Below, one piece after another: positions 44,239-52,540 of a stretch of DNA of 53,369 nucleotides. The translations under genes and the position numbers were made by a program. The DNA is from an uncultured Eubacteriales bacterium. GTDB taxonomy: Bacteria > Bacillota > Clostridia > Christensenellales > CAG-138. The stretch spans positions 1-53,369 of the forward strand of contig UQOG01000005.1 in the NCBI GenBank assembly GCA_900542615.1, written 5' to 3'. Within the stretch, counting starts at the first letter, position 1. Every line of letters starts with the position of its first letter. The notes beneath the pieces are model-generated. The model was not told where the DNA came from. It ran no database searches and saw nothing but the letters and a program-made list of their open reading frames with translations.

Positions 44239-44976
44239 ATGACCTTTGGAGAAACCATCCAAAAGCTAAGAAAAGAAGCCGGCCTGTCCCAAGAGGAGCT
44301 GGCCTACCAGCTGGGGGTATCCCGTCAGGCGGTCAGCAAGTGGGAACGGGACAGCGGCTATCCGGAGACCGAAAAGATCCTGCGCATGGCCAAACTCTTT
44401 CACGTATCCCTAGACGAACTGCTGGGAGAAGGGGACGCGCCGTCAGACGGCGCCAACGAACCGGGCATGTATGTGAGCCGGGAAACCGCGGCAGGCTTTC
44501 TTTTCTATCAAAAAAGGAAGCACCGAAAGCTGGCCGATGCGGCCGGCATCATGGTGGGCAGCCTGGCGTTTTCCTTCCTGTCTACAGGCCTGTCCATGCT
44601 GCTGCTGATGGCGGCCTGGATCCTGGGGGTAGTCCTGCTGTGTTCGGCCAGGCTGGCGGATGATCCCTATCGAAAGCTTTGGCAGGAGCCCCTGCTGTTC
44701 GACAAGGCGGTCAAGGGGGAGCTCAACGCCGCCTATGCGGAACGAAAGGGCCTATACCATGGCCTTCAGCTGACGGGGATCGCCCTGATGGCAATCGGGC
44801 TACTGCTCTTCCCCTTGCTCCTGCCCGGGGAATGGTCCCGCTGGGATGAAGGCATCCTGGCCGCCGGTATGCTCCTTGCCGGGGCGGGGGTATTCTTGCT
44901 GATTTACATGGGCGGACAGCGCCGGGCCTACCGGCTGCTCCTCATGCAGGAACCGCCGTCAAAGAAACGAAAGTGA
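44239..44976 (+). CDS. XRE-type helix-turn-helix regulator with C-terminal membrane domain
   Basis: 245 residues. Residues 1-65 are an XRE HTH (IQKLRKEAGLSQEELAYQLGVSRQAVSKWE, then a dimerisation-like tail YPETEKILRMAKLF). The rest has about four hydrophobic segments in two pairs (residues 100-135 and 175-235) with a charged loop between. Such membrane-tethered XRE proteins are common in Firmicutes, usually with unknown signal. GGAGG lies about ten bases before the ATG. The TTGCAA repeats upstream are its probable operators. The following lipoprotein gene starts seven bases later. Confidence 0.85.
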   Translation: MTFGETIQKLRKEAGLSQEELAYQLGVSRQAVSKWERDSGYPETEKILRMAKLFHVSLDELLGEGDAPSDGANEPGMYVSRETAAGFLFYQKRKHRKLADAAGIMVGSLAFSFLSTGLSMLLLMAAWILGVVLLCSARLADDPYRKLWQEPLLFDKAVKGELNAAYAERKGLYHGLQLTGIALMAIGLLLFPLLLPGEWSRWDEGILAAGMLLAGAGVFLLIYMGGQRRAYRLLLMQEPPSKKRK

Positions 44977-44983
44977 GGCTGCA

Positions 44984-45415
44984 ATGAAACAAATCCATTG
45001 GATCCTGCCGCTGGCTTTGGCCCTGCTCCTGGGCGGGTGCCAGGCCAAAGGGGACGCCGCCGGCTATGCGGCGGACATAAAAAAAGCCCAGGAGATCGCC
45101 GTGATCCCCTACGGCGCTACCCAGGAAACGGAAACCCTCACAGAGGAGGCGGAGATCGAAGCCTTTGCCCAGGGGCTCGCGCTGGAAACATGGGCCTGGA
45201 AGCCCCTGCCGGACCAGGCGGAAGCCCTGGGTTCCTTCCGCTTCTCCCAAGCGGGGACCCAACAGCTTTGGCAGGCCGCCCCGGGAAAGCTGCGCCCGGT
45301 GGGCGACCTTACCCTGTATCGCGGGGGCTATGTCCGCCTATCCCTGCACCATCTGGCGCTGGACTTTGCCATTGGCGCGGATGCGGCGGCGTATTTGGAA
45401 GGGTTTTTTGCTTGA
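44984..45415 (+). CDS. Small lipoprotein, unknown function
   Basis: 143 residues. The signal peptide MKQIHWILPLALALLLGGC ends in a lipobox (Cys19). The mature part is acidic and shows no family I recognise. GAGG lies five bases before the ATG. It is tightly coupled to the XRE membrane regulator, so it may sense or modulate the same envelope signal; that is inference. A terminator on the plus strand follows at 45551. Confidence 0.75.
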   Translation: MKQIHWILPLALALLLGGCQAKGDAAGYAADIKKAQEIAVIPYGATQETETLTEEAEIEAFAQGLALETWAWKPLPDQAEALGSFRFSQAGTQQLWQAAPGKLRPVGDLTLYRGGYVRLSLHHLALDFAIGADAAAYLEGFFA

Positions 45416-45479
45416 CCCCATCAGCCTTGCCCTTTCCGGTTACAGGGCCGGGAAAAGCCCGCCCGATCCTGCCGGTATA

Positions 45480-45513
45480 CGTAGATTGTCGGCCGATCGG
45501 CCGATAATCTACG
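45480..45513. repeat. 34-base near-perfect palindrome between convergent genes
   Basis: CGTAGATTGTCGGCCGA is followed by its reverse complement with a single G-T wobble, giving a 16-17-bp hairpin with almost no loop and a GATC centre. No T run follows on either strand, so it is not a typical terminator. Confidence 0.65.
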
Positions 45514-45550
45514 CCGGCCTGCGTCTAGTATTTTGATTCTCTCTGCCTGG

Positions 45551-45585
45551 AGGGCCCGCCGCTATGGCGGCCCTATTTCTTTTTG
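45551..45585 (+). terminator. Terminator for the plus-strand XRE-lipoprotein operon
   Basis: Plus strand AGGGCCCGCCGC-TAT-GGCGGCCCT with one bulge, followed by ATTTCTTTTT. It overlaps the last codons of the convergent DUF3795 gene. Confidence 0.7.
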
Positions 45586-46091
45586 CGCAGCTTCAGCGCG
45601 ATCCCATTCGCCGCGGCGGCCTCCCGCAAAAGCCTGGCGGCCGATCCCCGCTCCGGGTTCTCCGCGAGTTGCGTCCGGATCTCCCGCAGCGTTTCCAGGG
45701 GCAGTAGGTTTACGCCCAGGCAAAACAGGTTCTTGCAGCGGCCATCGTTGTGGTTGGCCAGCAGATCCTGCAGAATCTCCCCCTTTTCCGCCAGCTCCTT
45801 ATGCAGCCCCGCAAGATCCCCTTTGGCCCGCTCCAGGTTTTGCAGCCGGTTTTGGTGGGTGATAAAGGAATCATAGGCATCCTCCGTCCCGGCCAGAGGA
45901 CAGGGATAGGCCTCGCAGGCGCTGCAATAGGCAGCCCGGCCATGGGTCAGGCTGCACCGGGCGATGGCGCAGGGCTGGTTGCCCGGGCCGCCGCCGCAGC
46001 CGGGGCAATAGCCCCCCACCTCCATAGGGCACAGGCAACAGGCCAGCCCGCATAAGGATAGCAAGGGGTCTTGTCGATGGAACTCCTTCAT
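45573..46091 (-). CDS. DUF3795 family Cys-rich protein
   Basis: 172 residues. The N-terminal half is rich in Cys: CGLACCLCPM, YCPGCGGG, CAIARC, YCSACEAYPC, and later CKNLFC. This suggests one or more zinc or iron-sulfur sites; the function of DUF3795 is unknown. The C-terminal half is helical and charged. The ATG at 46091 has AGGAGA upstream. It lies just after a strong terminator ending the coiled-coil gene, so it is either read through or has a promoter I cannot see. Confidence 0.85.
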   Translation of the reverse strand: MKEFHRQDPLLSLCGLACCLCPMEVGGYCPGCGGGPGNQPCAIARCSLTHGRAAYCSACEAYPCPLAGTEDAYDSFITHQNRLQNLERAKGDLAGLHKELAEKGEILQDLLANHNDGRCKNLFCLGVNLLPLETLREIRTQLAENPERGSAARLLREAAAANGIALKLRKKK

Positions 46092-46104
46092 TTCGTCTCT
46101 CCTA

Positions 46105-46144
46105 AGGAAAAACAGCATGGGAAACCAGGGTTCCCATGCTGTTT
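46105..46144 (-). terminator. Terminator after the coiled-coil gene
   Basis: Minus strand AAACAGCATGGGAA (46144-46131), 7-base loop, TTCCCATGCTGTTT (46123-46110), then TTT. A perfect 14-bp stem 21 bases past the stop codon. Confidence 0.9.
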
Positions 46145-46165
46145 GTATGCTGCCGCCCGGCAGCA

Positions 46166-46996
46166 TCATGCATCGTAATCGTCGTCAAAATCGTCGTCGT
46201 CAAAGTCCTTCTTCTTCTTGAAGAGGCCAAACAGGAAGCCGCCCCGCTCATCCCGGTCGTCATAATCGTCCTCATCGTCATAGTCGTCATCCACAGGCTC
46301 CGGGGCTTTGCGGCCCTTGGCGGGCTTGGCAGGCTGCTGAGCCGGCGCCGCCGCAGGCGCGGCTGCCGCCTGGACCTGGCTGGGCGCTTGCTGGGCAACG
46401 GGCTGGGCTGCCGCCGGGGCCGCCGGCTGGGCGGGCTGGGCCGGGGCTGCCGGCTGGGGCGAACGGGCGTCCAGATCCCGCCGGTTCACCTCCACCAGGC
46501 GCTTGTATTCCCCCAGGAACCGCTCAAGGTCCGCCAGGATGTCATCCGCATAGGTCTTGGCGTTTTCATAGACCTGGCTGGCGTTGTATTCCGCCTTCAT
46601 GGCCAAAAGCTGGGCCCGCTTCTGGGCTTCCTGATAGATTTCATCCTCCGCGATGAGCCGCTCATACTCGCTCTTCGCCTTCTCCAGGATCTGATTGGCC
46701 TTGCCCTGGGCGTCCGCAATGGTGGCCGCCGCCTGTTTTTCTGCATCGGCTACCACATCCCGGGCATGATCCTCCGCGTTGTTCCGCATGGTGCGGGCTT
46801 CCGCGATAATGCCATTGGCCCGGCGAATGTCCTCGGGTATGGTGGTCTTCAGGTCCCCCAACAGATCGAATATCTCATCCACGTCCACGATGCGCTTGGT
46901 GGCATTGCCGCTAAGCTTGGGTCTGGGGCTATTTTCGATTAGATCTTCAAATTGCTCAATGATGTCGTAGATCTTGAGGTTCTGCACATTGCTCAT
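46166..46996 (-). CDS. Coiled-coil protein with Pro/Ala linker and acidic tail, unknown function
   Basis: 276 residues. Residues 1-60 are charged and helical (IYDIIEQFEDLIENSPR). Residues 60-175 form a long Ala/Glu/Lys-rich coiled coil of the kind automated pipelines call ATPase-like, DivIVA-like or V-type subunit H-like. Residues 180-235 are a Pro/Ala/Gln linker. The tail is nearly all Asp and Glu, broken by GGFLFGLFKKKK, a short aromatic-basic stretch that could touch membrane or a partner. The ATG overlaps the coaD stop as ATGA. Genes of this kind next to coaD recur in Clostridia. A role in cell shape or division is only a guess. Confidence 0.8.
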   Translation of the reverse strand: MSNVQNLKIYDIIEQFEDLIENSPRPKLSGNATKRIVDVDEIFDLLGDLKTTIPEDIRRANGIIAEARTMRNNAEDHARDVVADAEKQAAATIADAQGKANQILEKAKSEYERLIAEDEIYQEAQKRAQLLAMKAEYNASQVYENAKTYADDILADLERFLGEYKRLVEVNRRDLDARSPQPAAPAQPAQPAAPAAAQPVAQQAPSQVQAAAAPAAAPAQQPAKPAKGRKAPEPVDDDYDDEDDYDDRDERGGFLFGLFKKKKDFDDDDFDDDYDA

Positions 46997-47481
46997 AGGT
47001 TCATCAGCCTTTCTGCAATTTTATTTTCTATGGGTTCAGGCACCAGCCCGGTAATATCCCCTCCGTATGAGGCGATCTCCCGCACGATCCCCGCGCTCAG
47101 AAAACTCATTTGTGGCCGCGCCAGCAGGCATACGGTTTCAAATTCCGGCATCAGGTGCCGGTTGGCGCAATCCAGCCTGGCTTCATAGGCCAGATCCGCC
47201 GCGTCCCGCACGCCCCGCACCACGGCACACGCGCCCTTTTCCCGCACATATTGGGTCAACAGGCCGCCACTGCATTCCGCCACCGCATTGGAAAGGCCCT
47301 GGTGCTGGATGCAGGTTTGGATCATTTCCCGGCGTTCCCCATCGGTAAACCAGGGGGTCTTGGCGCTGTTCACCAGCACCGCCACATATACCCGGTCAAA
47401 GAGCCGGCATGACCGGGTCAGAATATCCAAATGCCCCGTGGTAAAGGGGTCGAAGGTTCCAGGGTAAACGGCGATCCTCAT
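46993..47481 (-). CDS. coaD: Phosphopantetheine adenylyltransferase
   Basis: Penultimate step of coenzyme A synthesis. 162 residues: nucleotidyltransferase motif YPGTFDPFTTGHLDI, and the C-terminal signature SFLSAGIVREIA. Length is normal. The ATG overlaps the rsmD stop as ATGA; the stop overlaps the next gene the same way, so three genes are coupled. Confidence 0.97.
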   Translation of the reverse strand: MRIAVYPGTFDPFTTGHLDILTRSCRLFDRVYVAVLVNSAKTPWFTDGERREMIQTCIQHQGLSNAVAECSGGLLTQYVREKGACAVVRGVRDAADLAYEARLDCANRHLMPEFETVCLLARPQMSFLSAGIVREIASYGGDITGLVPEPIENKIAERLMNL

Positions 47482-48032
47482 GGCTGCCCCTCCCGCATAA
47501 AAGTAATGGCCACATCCCCATAGCGCCGGGTATCGTAGGCGCAAAGGCCCTGGGGAACGGCAGGGGGGGCTTTGGGGCTATGCTCCGCCGCCAGGATGCA
47601 GCCCGGGGCCAGGATGCCGCTTTGCAGCAGCAGCCCGAGGGCATTCTCATACAGCCCGCCCCTATAAGGCGGATCCAGAAATACCAGCTCCACCTGTACG
47701 CCCTGCTGGGCCAACATGGCGATGGCTGCCTCGTAGGACACGGGGAAAAGCTGGGCCTGTTCCTGTAGGCCCAGGTTGGCAATATTCCGGTTGACGGCCT
47801 GCTGGGCGCCACGATCCCGGTCGCAGAAATAGGCGTACGCAGCCCCCCGGGAAAGGGCTTCCAGGCCCAGGCTGCCCGAACCGGCAAACAGATCCAACAC
47901 CCGGCGGCCCGGTAAATCGAACTGGAGGATCCCAAACAGGGATTCCCGGACCCTATCCAGGGTAGGGCGGGTATCCCTGCCCTTGGGGGCTTCGATGGTC
48001 CTGCCCCGCATGTTTCCGGCTATGATACGCAC
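47478..48032 (-). CDS. rsmD: 16S rRNA (guanine(966)-N2)-methyltransferase
   Basis: About 184 residues. Rossmann methyltransferase with VLDLFAGSGSLGLEALSRGA and the catalytic LVFLDPPY. The start is probably GTG at 48032: GGAGG lies five bases upstream and the product then begins MRIIAGNMRGRTI as in the family. An ATG four codons upstream (48044) has no clear ribosome site. It is first in the rsmD-coaD operon. Confidence 0.94.
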   Translation of the reverse strand: MRIIAGNMRGRTIEAPKGRDTRPTLDRVRESLFGILQFDLPGRRVLDLFAGSGSLGLEALSRGAAYAYFCDRDRGAQQAVNRNIANLGLQEQAQLFPVSYEAAIAMLAQQGVQVELVFLDPPYRGGLYENALGLLLQSGILAPGCILAAEHSPKAPPAVPQGLCAYDTRRYGDVAITFMREGQP

Positions 48033-48073
48033 CCGATCCTCCATGCTCGTGTATTATTTACAAGGTCTTAAAT

Positions 48074-48102
48074 AGTGTAACATCAAAGCTTCGCCTGCAC
48101 AA
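48074..48102 (-). promoter_or_regulatory. Promoter of rsmD-coaD
   Basis: Minus strand TTGTGC (48102-48097), 17-base spacer, TACACT (48079-48074). Predicted start is near 48067. Confidence 0.6.
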
Positions 48103-48119
48103 GCGGCAATCCCATGAAT

Positions 48120-48710
48120 TTACAATTCTGTCGCATATTTCGCCAGTTTCTCCGGCAGCGCCAAGGCATCCATCCCGACATCCTGTACCCAAACGGGCAC
48201 TGCGGGCAGCACCTGGCAGGAGAAGGCAAACCCCACCTTGACCGCCCGCATCCCTTTGAGCAGCCGGTCATAATAGCCTGCGCCCCGGCCCAAACGGCCG
48301 CCCACCCCATCAAAAGCCAGGCCGGGCACGATGACGAGGTCCACCTGCCAGGGCTGCACGGGCCTGCAACGGGCCGGCACAGGCTCCCATATGCCATAAT
48401 GGCCCATCTCCAGATCCGCCGGGCCGGCGGGCGTCCACAGGCTCATCGCCCGGCCTTCCTCGCACCGGGGGAAGGCTACGGTCTTGCCCGCCGCCCGGGC
48501 CGCCTCCACCGCAAGGGATGGATCGCATTCCCCCGGCATGGCCATATAGGCCAGGATGCAGCCTGCGGCTTGGAAAGCGGGCATGTCCAGGAGGGAAAGG
48601 CTGGCCAACTGGGATTCCGCCCTGGCCTGCTCCGGGGACAGGGCCCGGAGCTGCCGCCGCATTTGGCGGCGAAGGGCGGCTTTTTCCTCCTGCAGGCTAT
48701 CGCTGGTCAT
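48120..48710 (-). CDS. 5-formyltetrahydrofolate cyclo-ligase
   Basis: ATP-dependent conversion of 5-formyl-THF, a dead-end inhibitory folate, to methenyl-THF. 196 residues with the signature VPGLAFDGVGGRLGRGAGYYD and an N-terminal basic helix (EEKAALRRQMRRQL). The start overlaps the amidohydrolase by 14 bases, so translation is coupled. It is the last gene of the recX-led operon. Length is normal. Confidence 0.95.
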   Translation of the reverse strand: MTSDSLQEEKAALRRQMRRQLRALSPEQARAESQLASLSLLDMPAFQAAGCILAYMAMPGECDPSLAVEAARAAGKTVAFPRCEEGRAMSLWTPAGPADLEMGHYGIWEPVPARCRPVQPWQVDLVIVPGLAFDGVGGRLGRGAGYYDRLLKGMRAVKVGFAFSCQVLPAVPVWVQDVGMDALALPEKLAKYATEL

Positions 48711-49848
48711 GGACGATCTGCCCGTCGATCAGGGTCATGACGCACCGGCTCCGCACGTCCAAAGGATGCCCCCGGAAGATGGCCACATCCCCATCCTTGC
48801 CGGGTTCCAGGCTGCCCAGCCGGTCCTCCAGGCCTATGGCCCGGGCGCCATGGAGGGTGATGGACTTAAGGGCGGTATCCTCGTCCAGGCCCTCCCGCAC
48901 CGCCAGGGCCGCGCATACCGGCAAATATTGGAGGGGCGTCTCGGGATGGTCCGTCATCATGGCGAATTCGATCCCCTGGTCATGGAGCAGCTTGGGGGCC
49001 CGGAAGGTAAGGTTGCGCAGCTCCACCTTGCTCCGGTCCGACAGCAGGGGCCCGATGACCACCTTGGCCCCCGCCTCCTGGGCCTTCTTGATGGCCTCCG
49101 GGATCAGATAGCCTTCGGTGCAATGCTCCAGGGAGAACCGCAGGTGGAACTCCTCAGCGATCCGTATGGCGGTGAGGATATCGTCCGCCCGGTGGGCGTG
49201 AATCTTCAGGGGCAGCTCCCCCCGCAGCACCGGTAGCAGGGCTTCCTTGGCCATGTTGTAGTCCGCCCCCTCCTTCTCCGCCTGCTTCCTGGCGTATGCC
49301 TGCGCTTCCAGCAGCGCCCGCCGCAGCAGGGCGGCGGTGGCCATACGGGTCTGGGGGCTGCTCTTTTGCTCGGTATAAACCCGCTTGGGATTCTCCCCCA
49401 GGGCCGCCTTCATGGCCAAGGGGGCCTTGAGCAGCTTGTCCTCCACGCTGCCCGGCCGGGTCTTGAGGGCCGCAAACTGCCCCCCGATCACATTGGCGCT
49501 GCCTGGGCCGGTGGCGCAGGCGGTCACGCCTGCCTCATAGGCCTCCGTAAAGCACCGGTCAAAGGGATTGATGGCGTCGATGGCCCGCAGCTCCGGGGTG
49601 ATGGGGCCGCTGGCCTCGTTGCCGTCGTCCCCCTCGATCATGTTCCCGTCCTCCCACATGCCGATGTGGCAGTGGGCGTCCACCATGCCCGGCATGGCGT
49701 ATAAGCCCTCCAGCTCCAGCACCTGGGCGCCTGGGGCGGACAAGTCCCGTCCCAAAGCGCGAATCTTGCCATTTTCCAGCAAAATGTCCCCATTCATGGG
49801 GCCTGGGCCTGCCATAGGCAGGATATGCAAATGTTTCAGCAATAACAT
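48697..49848 (-). CDS. Amidohydrolase (imidazolonepropionase-like)
   Basis: 383 residues of the metal-dependent amidohydrolase superfamily. Zinc ligands are visible: HxH in VDAHCHIG near 60, His in KIHAHRADD, His in SLEHCTEG, and Asp in MMTDHPETP. The C-terminal strand GSLEPGKDGDVAIF is typical. Substrate cannot be told; members near imidazolonepropionase act on many cyclic amides. GAGGAG lies about eleven bases before the ATG at 49848, five bases after nnrD. Confidence 0.9.
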   Translation of the reverse strand: MLLLKHLHILPMAGPGPMNGDILLENGKIRALGRDLSAPGAQVLELEGLYAMPGMVDAHCHIGMWEDGNMIEGDDGNEASGPITPELRAIDAINPFDRCFTEAYEAGVTACATGPGSANVIGGQFAALKTRPGSVEDKLLKAPLAMKAALGENPKRVYTEQKSSPQTRMATAALLRRALLEAQAYARKQAEKEGADYNMAKEALLPVLRGELPLKIHAHRADDILTAIRIAEEFHLRFSLEHCTEGYLIPEAIKKAQEAGAKVVIGPLLSDRSKVELRNLTFRAPKLLHDQGIEFAMMTDHPETPLQYLPVCAALAVREGLDEDTALKSITLHGARAIGLEDRLGSLEPGKDGDVAIFRGHPLDVRSRCVMTLIDGQIVHDQR

Positions 49849-49853
49849 AACCG

Positions 49854-50756
49854 TCAATTCTCCTCGTTTTGATTTACTCCATCGTGAAGCGCCGGCTTCC
49901 ATAGGAATGCCAGCGTTCCCTCCACCGCGCTGATCACATCCCGGGCCATCAGCATCCGCTCCTGCAGCAGGCCAAAGGCCGTCTCCGCCGAAGCCCCCAG
50001 CAGGTAACTGCCTACACAGGCCGCCGCAAAGGGCCGGAGCTTTTGCCCCAGCAGGGCCAGGATCATACCCGTTAATACGTCGCCGCTGCCCCCCTTGGCA
50101 AGGCCCGCGTTCCCGCTCTGGTTCCAGGCGAATTCCCCGTCCGGGCCGGCGATGGCGGTTCGATGCCCCTTCAGCAGCACCGTGCAGCCCCAAGCCTTGG
50201 CATAGGACTGGGCCACAGCTGCCGGGTCCTCCTTGATCTCTTTCACGGAAAGGCCGGTGAGCCGGGCCATCTCCCCCGGATGGGGGGTGAGCACCGCCCC
50301 TTTGTGCAGCAGCGCCCTTCGCTCCCCCTCCGAAAAGCCCGAGAGGGCGTTGAGCCCATCCGCATCCACCACCATGGGCTTTTGTGTTGCAAGGGCCAGC
50401 CGCAGGGCCGCGCCCACCCCCGGGCTCCGGCCCATACCCGGCCCCAGGCCCATGCAGGTGGCCTCCGCCAGCCTGGCCCTTGCCCAGGCTGGGTCCAGGG
50501 CGCTCCAATCCGGGCCGATCCCATAGACCATGGCCTCCGGCAGCACGGCGAACGCCTGCTTCACAGGCCCCGGGCAGACCACCTTCAGGGTGCCGATCCC
50601 CGCCCGCAAGCAGGCGGTGGCAGCCATCACCGCCGCCCCGTAAAACCCTTCGCTGCCCGCAAACAGCAATCCTTTTCCATTGTCGCCTTTGTTGCAGTCC
50701 GGGGGCCGCTTGCCCAGCATCCGGGCCACCCTATCTCGATCCAGTATCGCTTCCAT
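49854..50756 (-). CDS. nnrD: ADP-dependent NAD(P)H-hydrate dehydratase
   Basis: Repairs hydrated NADH and NADPH (CARKD family). About 300 residues: DNGKGLLFAGSEGFYGAAVM, VLTPHPGEMARLTG and NAGLAKGGSGDVLTGMILAL are conserved. It lacks the NnrE epimerase domain often fused at the N-terminus, and no nnrE is seen in the window. The ATG at 50756 lies inside the end of acpS (26-base overlap) with a weak ribosome site, implying coupling. Confidence 0.94.
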   Translation of the reverse strand: MEAILDRDRVARMLGKRPPDCNKGDNGKGLLFAGSEGFYGAAVMAATACLRAGIGTLKVVCPGPVKQAFAVLPEAMVYGIGPDWSALDPAWARARLAEATCMGLGPGMGRSPGVGAALRLALATQKPMVVDADGLNALSGFSEGERRALLHKGAVLTPHPGEMARLTGLSVKEIKEDPAAVAQSYAKAWGCTVLLKGHRTAIAGPDGEFAWNQSGNAGLAKGGSGDVLTGMILALLGQKLRPFAAACVGSYLLGASAETAFGLLQERMLMARDVISAVEGTLAFLWKPALHDGVNQNEEN

Positions 50757-51120
50757 CTTCCATAATCGCCTGGGCCATTGCAATGGCCTGGATGTGGCTT
50801 ACGCTCACATGGATCCGGCCGCCCAGCTCCTTTCGCCGTTTTTCCGCCGCCCCATGCAGCACCGCATAGGGCGCGCCGCTCTCCCGGTGGCAGATCTCAA
50901 TATCCCTTGGGCCGATCCCCTGGGAAAACCCCGTGCCCAGCGCCTTGCTCACCGCCTCCTTGGCGGCGAACAGGCCGGCCATCCGGCAAGGGGCGTTGCC
51001 ATGGGCCTGCAAAAAGGCTTGCTCTCCCCGGGTGAACACCCCTTGATAAAACGAAGCCTTTGCTGCTGCCTTCTGGATCCTGTCCACCTCGATCACATCG
51101 ATGCCCGTCCCCAGGATCAT
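50731..51120 (-). CDS. acpS: Holo-[acyl-carrier-protein] synthase
   Basis: Transfers phosphopantetheine from CoA to AcpP. 129 residues: GTGIDVIEVDRIQ with the Mg-binding Asp, and AGLFAAKEAVSKALGTGF with the catalytic Glu-Lys pair. The start overlaps the peptidase stop as ATGA. The acpS-nnrD pairing is common and reflects shared transcription rather than shared chemistry. Confidence 0.96.
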   Translation of the reverse strand: MILGTGIDVIEVDRIQKAAAKASFYQGVFTRGEQAFLQAHGNAPCRMAGLFAAKEAVSKALGTGFSQGIGPRDIEICHRESGAPYAVLHGAAEKRRKELGGRIHVSVSHIQAIAMAQAIMEDGSDTGSR

Positions 51121-52034
51121 ACCGTCCCGCCTCCATGGCGAACGGCCTGTACCACGGCCAACGCCGCCGCCCGGGCCCCCGCCACCAGCACGGGCAGGAA
51201 GGGGGTCTCCACCTGGCCGGTGGCCAGGCCGAACAGGGTATCCCCATCCATGCTGGTATGCACGGGCCGGATTGCCATGGCCAAGCCGTCATGGCCCATG
51301 GATGCCAGCTTGTTGGCCTCCTCCCGGGTGAGTTTGGCGTTGGTGGCCACCACCCCGATGGTGGTATTGCCGAACCCGGCCTGGCCCAGGGCCGGGCTGT
51401 TCAGGCAGGGAGTCGGCCGGCCGTCGATCACGGCCGCGCCCAGCAGGTTCCCGGTATCCGGATCGTATACGTCCCCCAGGGCGTTCACCACCACCAGGGC
51501 CGCCACCAGCACGCCCCCTGCCAGGGAGAGGCAGCAGCTGCCCACCCCGCCCGGCCTGGCATGTTCCTGTCCGAACGCCTTGGCGATGGTGGCCCCGATC
51601 CCGGCGCCTACCAGGCCCTGGGGCACCGGGGCGTCGCTGGCCGCCTGGCAGGCGGCATATCCCTCCGCCCGGCCGGGGCGCACCTTGGGATCGCCCACCC
51701 CCAGGTCGAAGATCACTGCCCCGGGCACGATGGGCACCACCGTGGGCCCCACATCCATGCCCCAGCCCCGTTCCTCCAAATACGCCATTGCCCCGCCGGC
51801 CGCGTCCAGGCCAAAGGCGCTGCCGCCGCTGAGCATCACAGCGTTGACCCGCTCCACCAGGTTATAGCCCCGCAACAGGTCCGTCTCCCGGGTGCCCGGG
51901 GCGCTGCCCCGCACATCCACGCCGGCCACCGCGCCCTCCGGGCACAGGATGGCCGTACAGCCTGTCCGCGCCTGTTCATCGGTATAATGGCCTACCAAAA
52001 GCCCCGGGATCCGGGTTAGGGTTTCGTTGCGCAT
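51117..52034 (-). CDS. P1 family peptidase (DmpA/S58-like)
   Basis: 305 residues, full length of the DmpA-like family of self-processing aminopeptidases. The precursor is expected to cleave before the nucleophile in GFGNTTIGVVATNAKL (Thr near residue 224), giving an alpha and a beta chain. Other hallmarks: VGHYTDEQARTGCT and LSGGSAFGLDAAGGAM. Natural substrates are mostly unknown. GGGAGG lies seven bases before the ATG at 52034, within the end of recX (19-base overlap). Confidence 0.93.
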   Translation of the reverse strand: MRNETLTRIPGLLVGHYTDEQARTGCTAILCPEGAVAGVDVRGSAPGTRETDLLRGYNLVERVNAVMLSGGSAFGLDAAGGAMAYLEERGWGMDVGPTVVPIVPGAVIFDLGVGDPKVRPGRAEGYAACQAASDAPVPQGLVGAGIGATIAKAFGQEHARPGGVGSCCLSLAGGVLVAALVVVNALGDVYDPDTGNLLGAAVIDGRPTPCLNSPALGQAGFGNTTIGVVATNAKLTREEANKLASMGHDGLAMAIRPVHTSMDGDTLFGLATGQVETPFLPVLVAGARAAALAVVQAVRHGGGTV

Positions 52035-52540
52035 TCCTCCGCCTCCCATTGTTCCATCGGTATTTCCGCCAGGTCGCCTATCATAGCCTCCACCCTGGCC
52101 CTTACAAGGCCCAGGTCATAGCCCCGGCCCAGCAGCCGCCGGATCACCCGGGCCTTTCGTTCATATTCTTCCAGCCCCTCAAATTGCCGCCAGAATTTTG
52201 CAGCCACCTGGGCCGCATTCTCCTCCTCCACAGCGTCGGTGACCGCCTCCAGGGCTTCCTGGATCACCTCCGCCTCCAACTTGTGGGAATAGAGCTGCTC
52301 CCGCAGCTTCCGGCGGCTTACCGGCTTGGTGCTGAGCCGGGTGGCGATAAAGTCCGCTGCAAACTGCCGGTCGTTCAGATAGCCCAGCTCCTTGAGCCGC
52401 TCGATGCAATCGTAAACCTCCACCTCGCCGAATTGCTGCTTGGATAGGTATCGCTCCATCTCCCCCTCCGTCCGGGCACGGGCCGTTAGATAGGACAATG
52501 CTGCGTCCATAGGGGTAACGCCCTTTTTTTGTTTTGCCAT
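52016..52540 (-). CDS. recX: Regulatory protein RecX
   Basis: Modulates RecA filaments. About 174 residues made of tandem three-helix repeats: ALSYLTARARTEGEMERYLS, IERLKELGYLNDRQFAADFI, VSRRKLREQLYSHKLEAEVI and the C-terminal RKARVIRRLLGRGYDLGLV. The start is unsure: the ATG at 52540 has no good ribosome site, and a TTG at 52579 with AGGA four bases upstream would add 13 residues. It is first in a six-gene overlapping operon. recA is not in the window. Confidence 0.9.
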   Translation of the reverse strand: MAKQKKGVTPMDAALSYLTARARTEGEMERYLSKQQFGEVEVYDCIERLKELGYLNDRQFAADFIATRLSTKPVSRRKLREQLYSHKLEAEVIQEALEAVTDAVEEENAAQVAAKFWRQFEGLEEYERKARVIRRLLGRGYDLGLVRARVEAMIGDLAEIPMEQWEAEECATKP

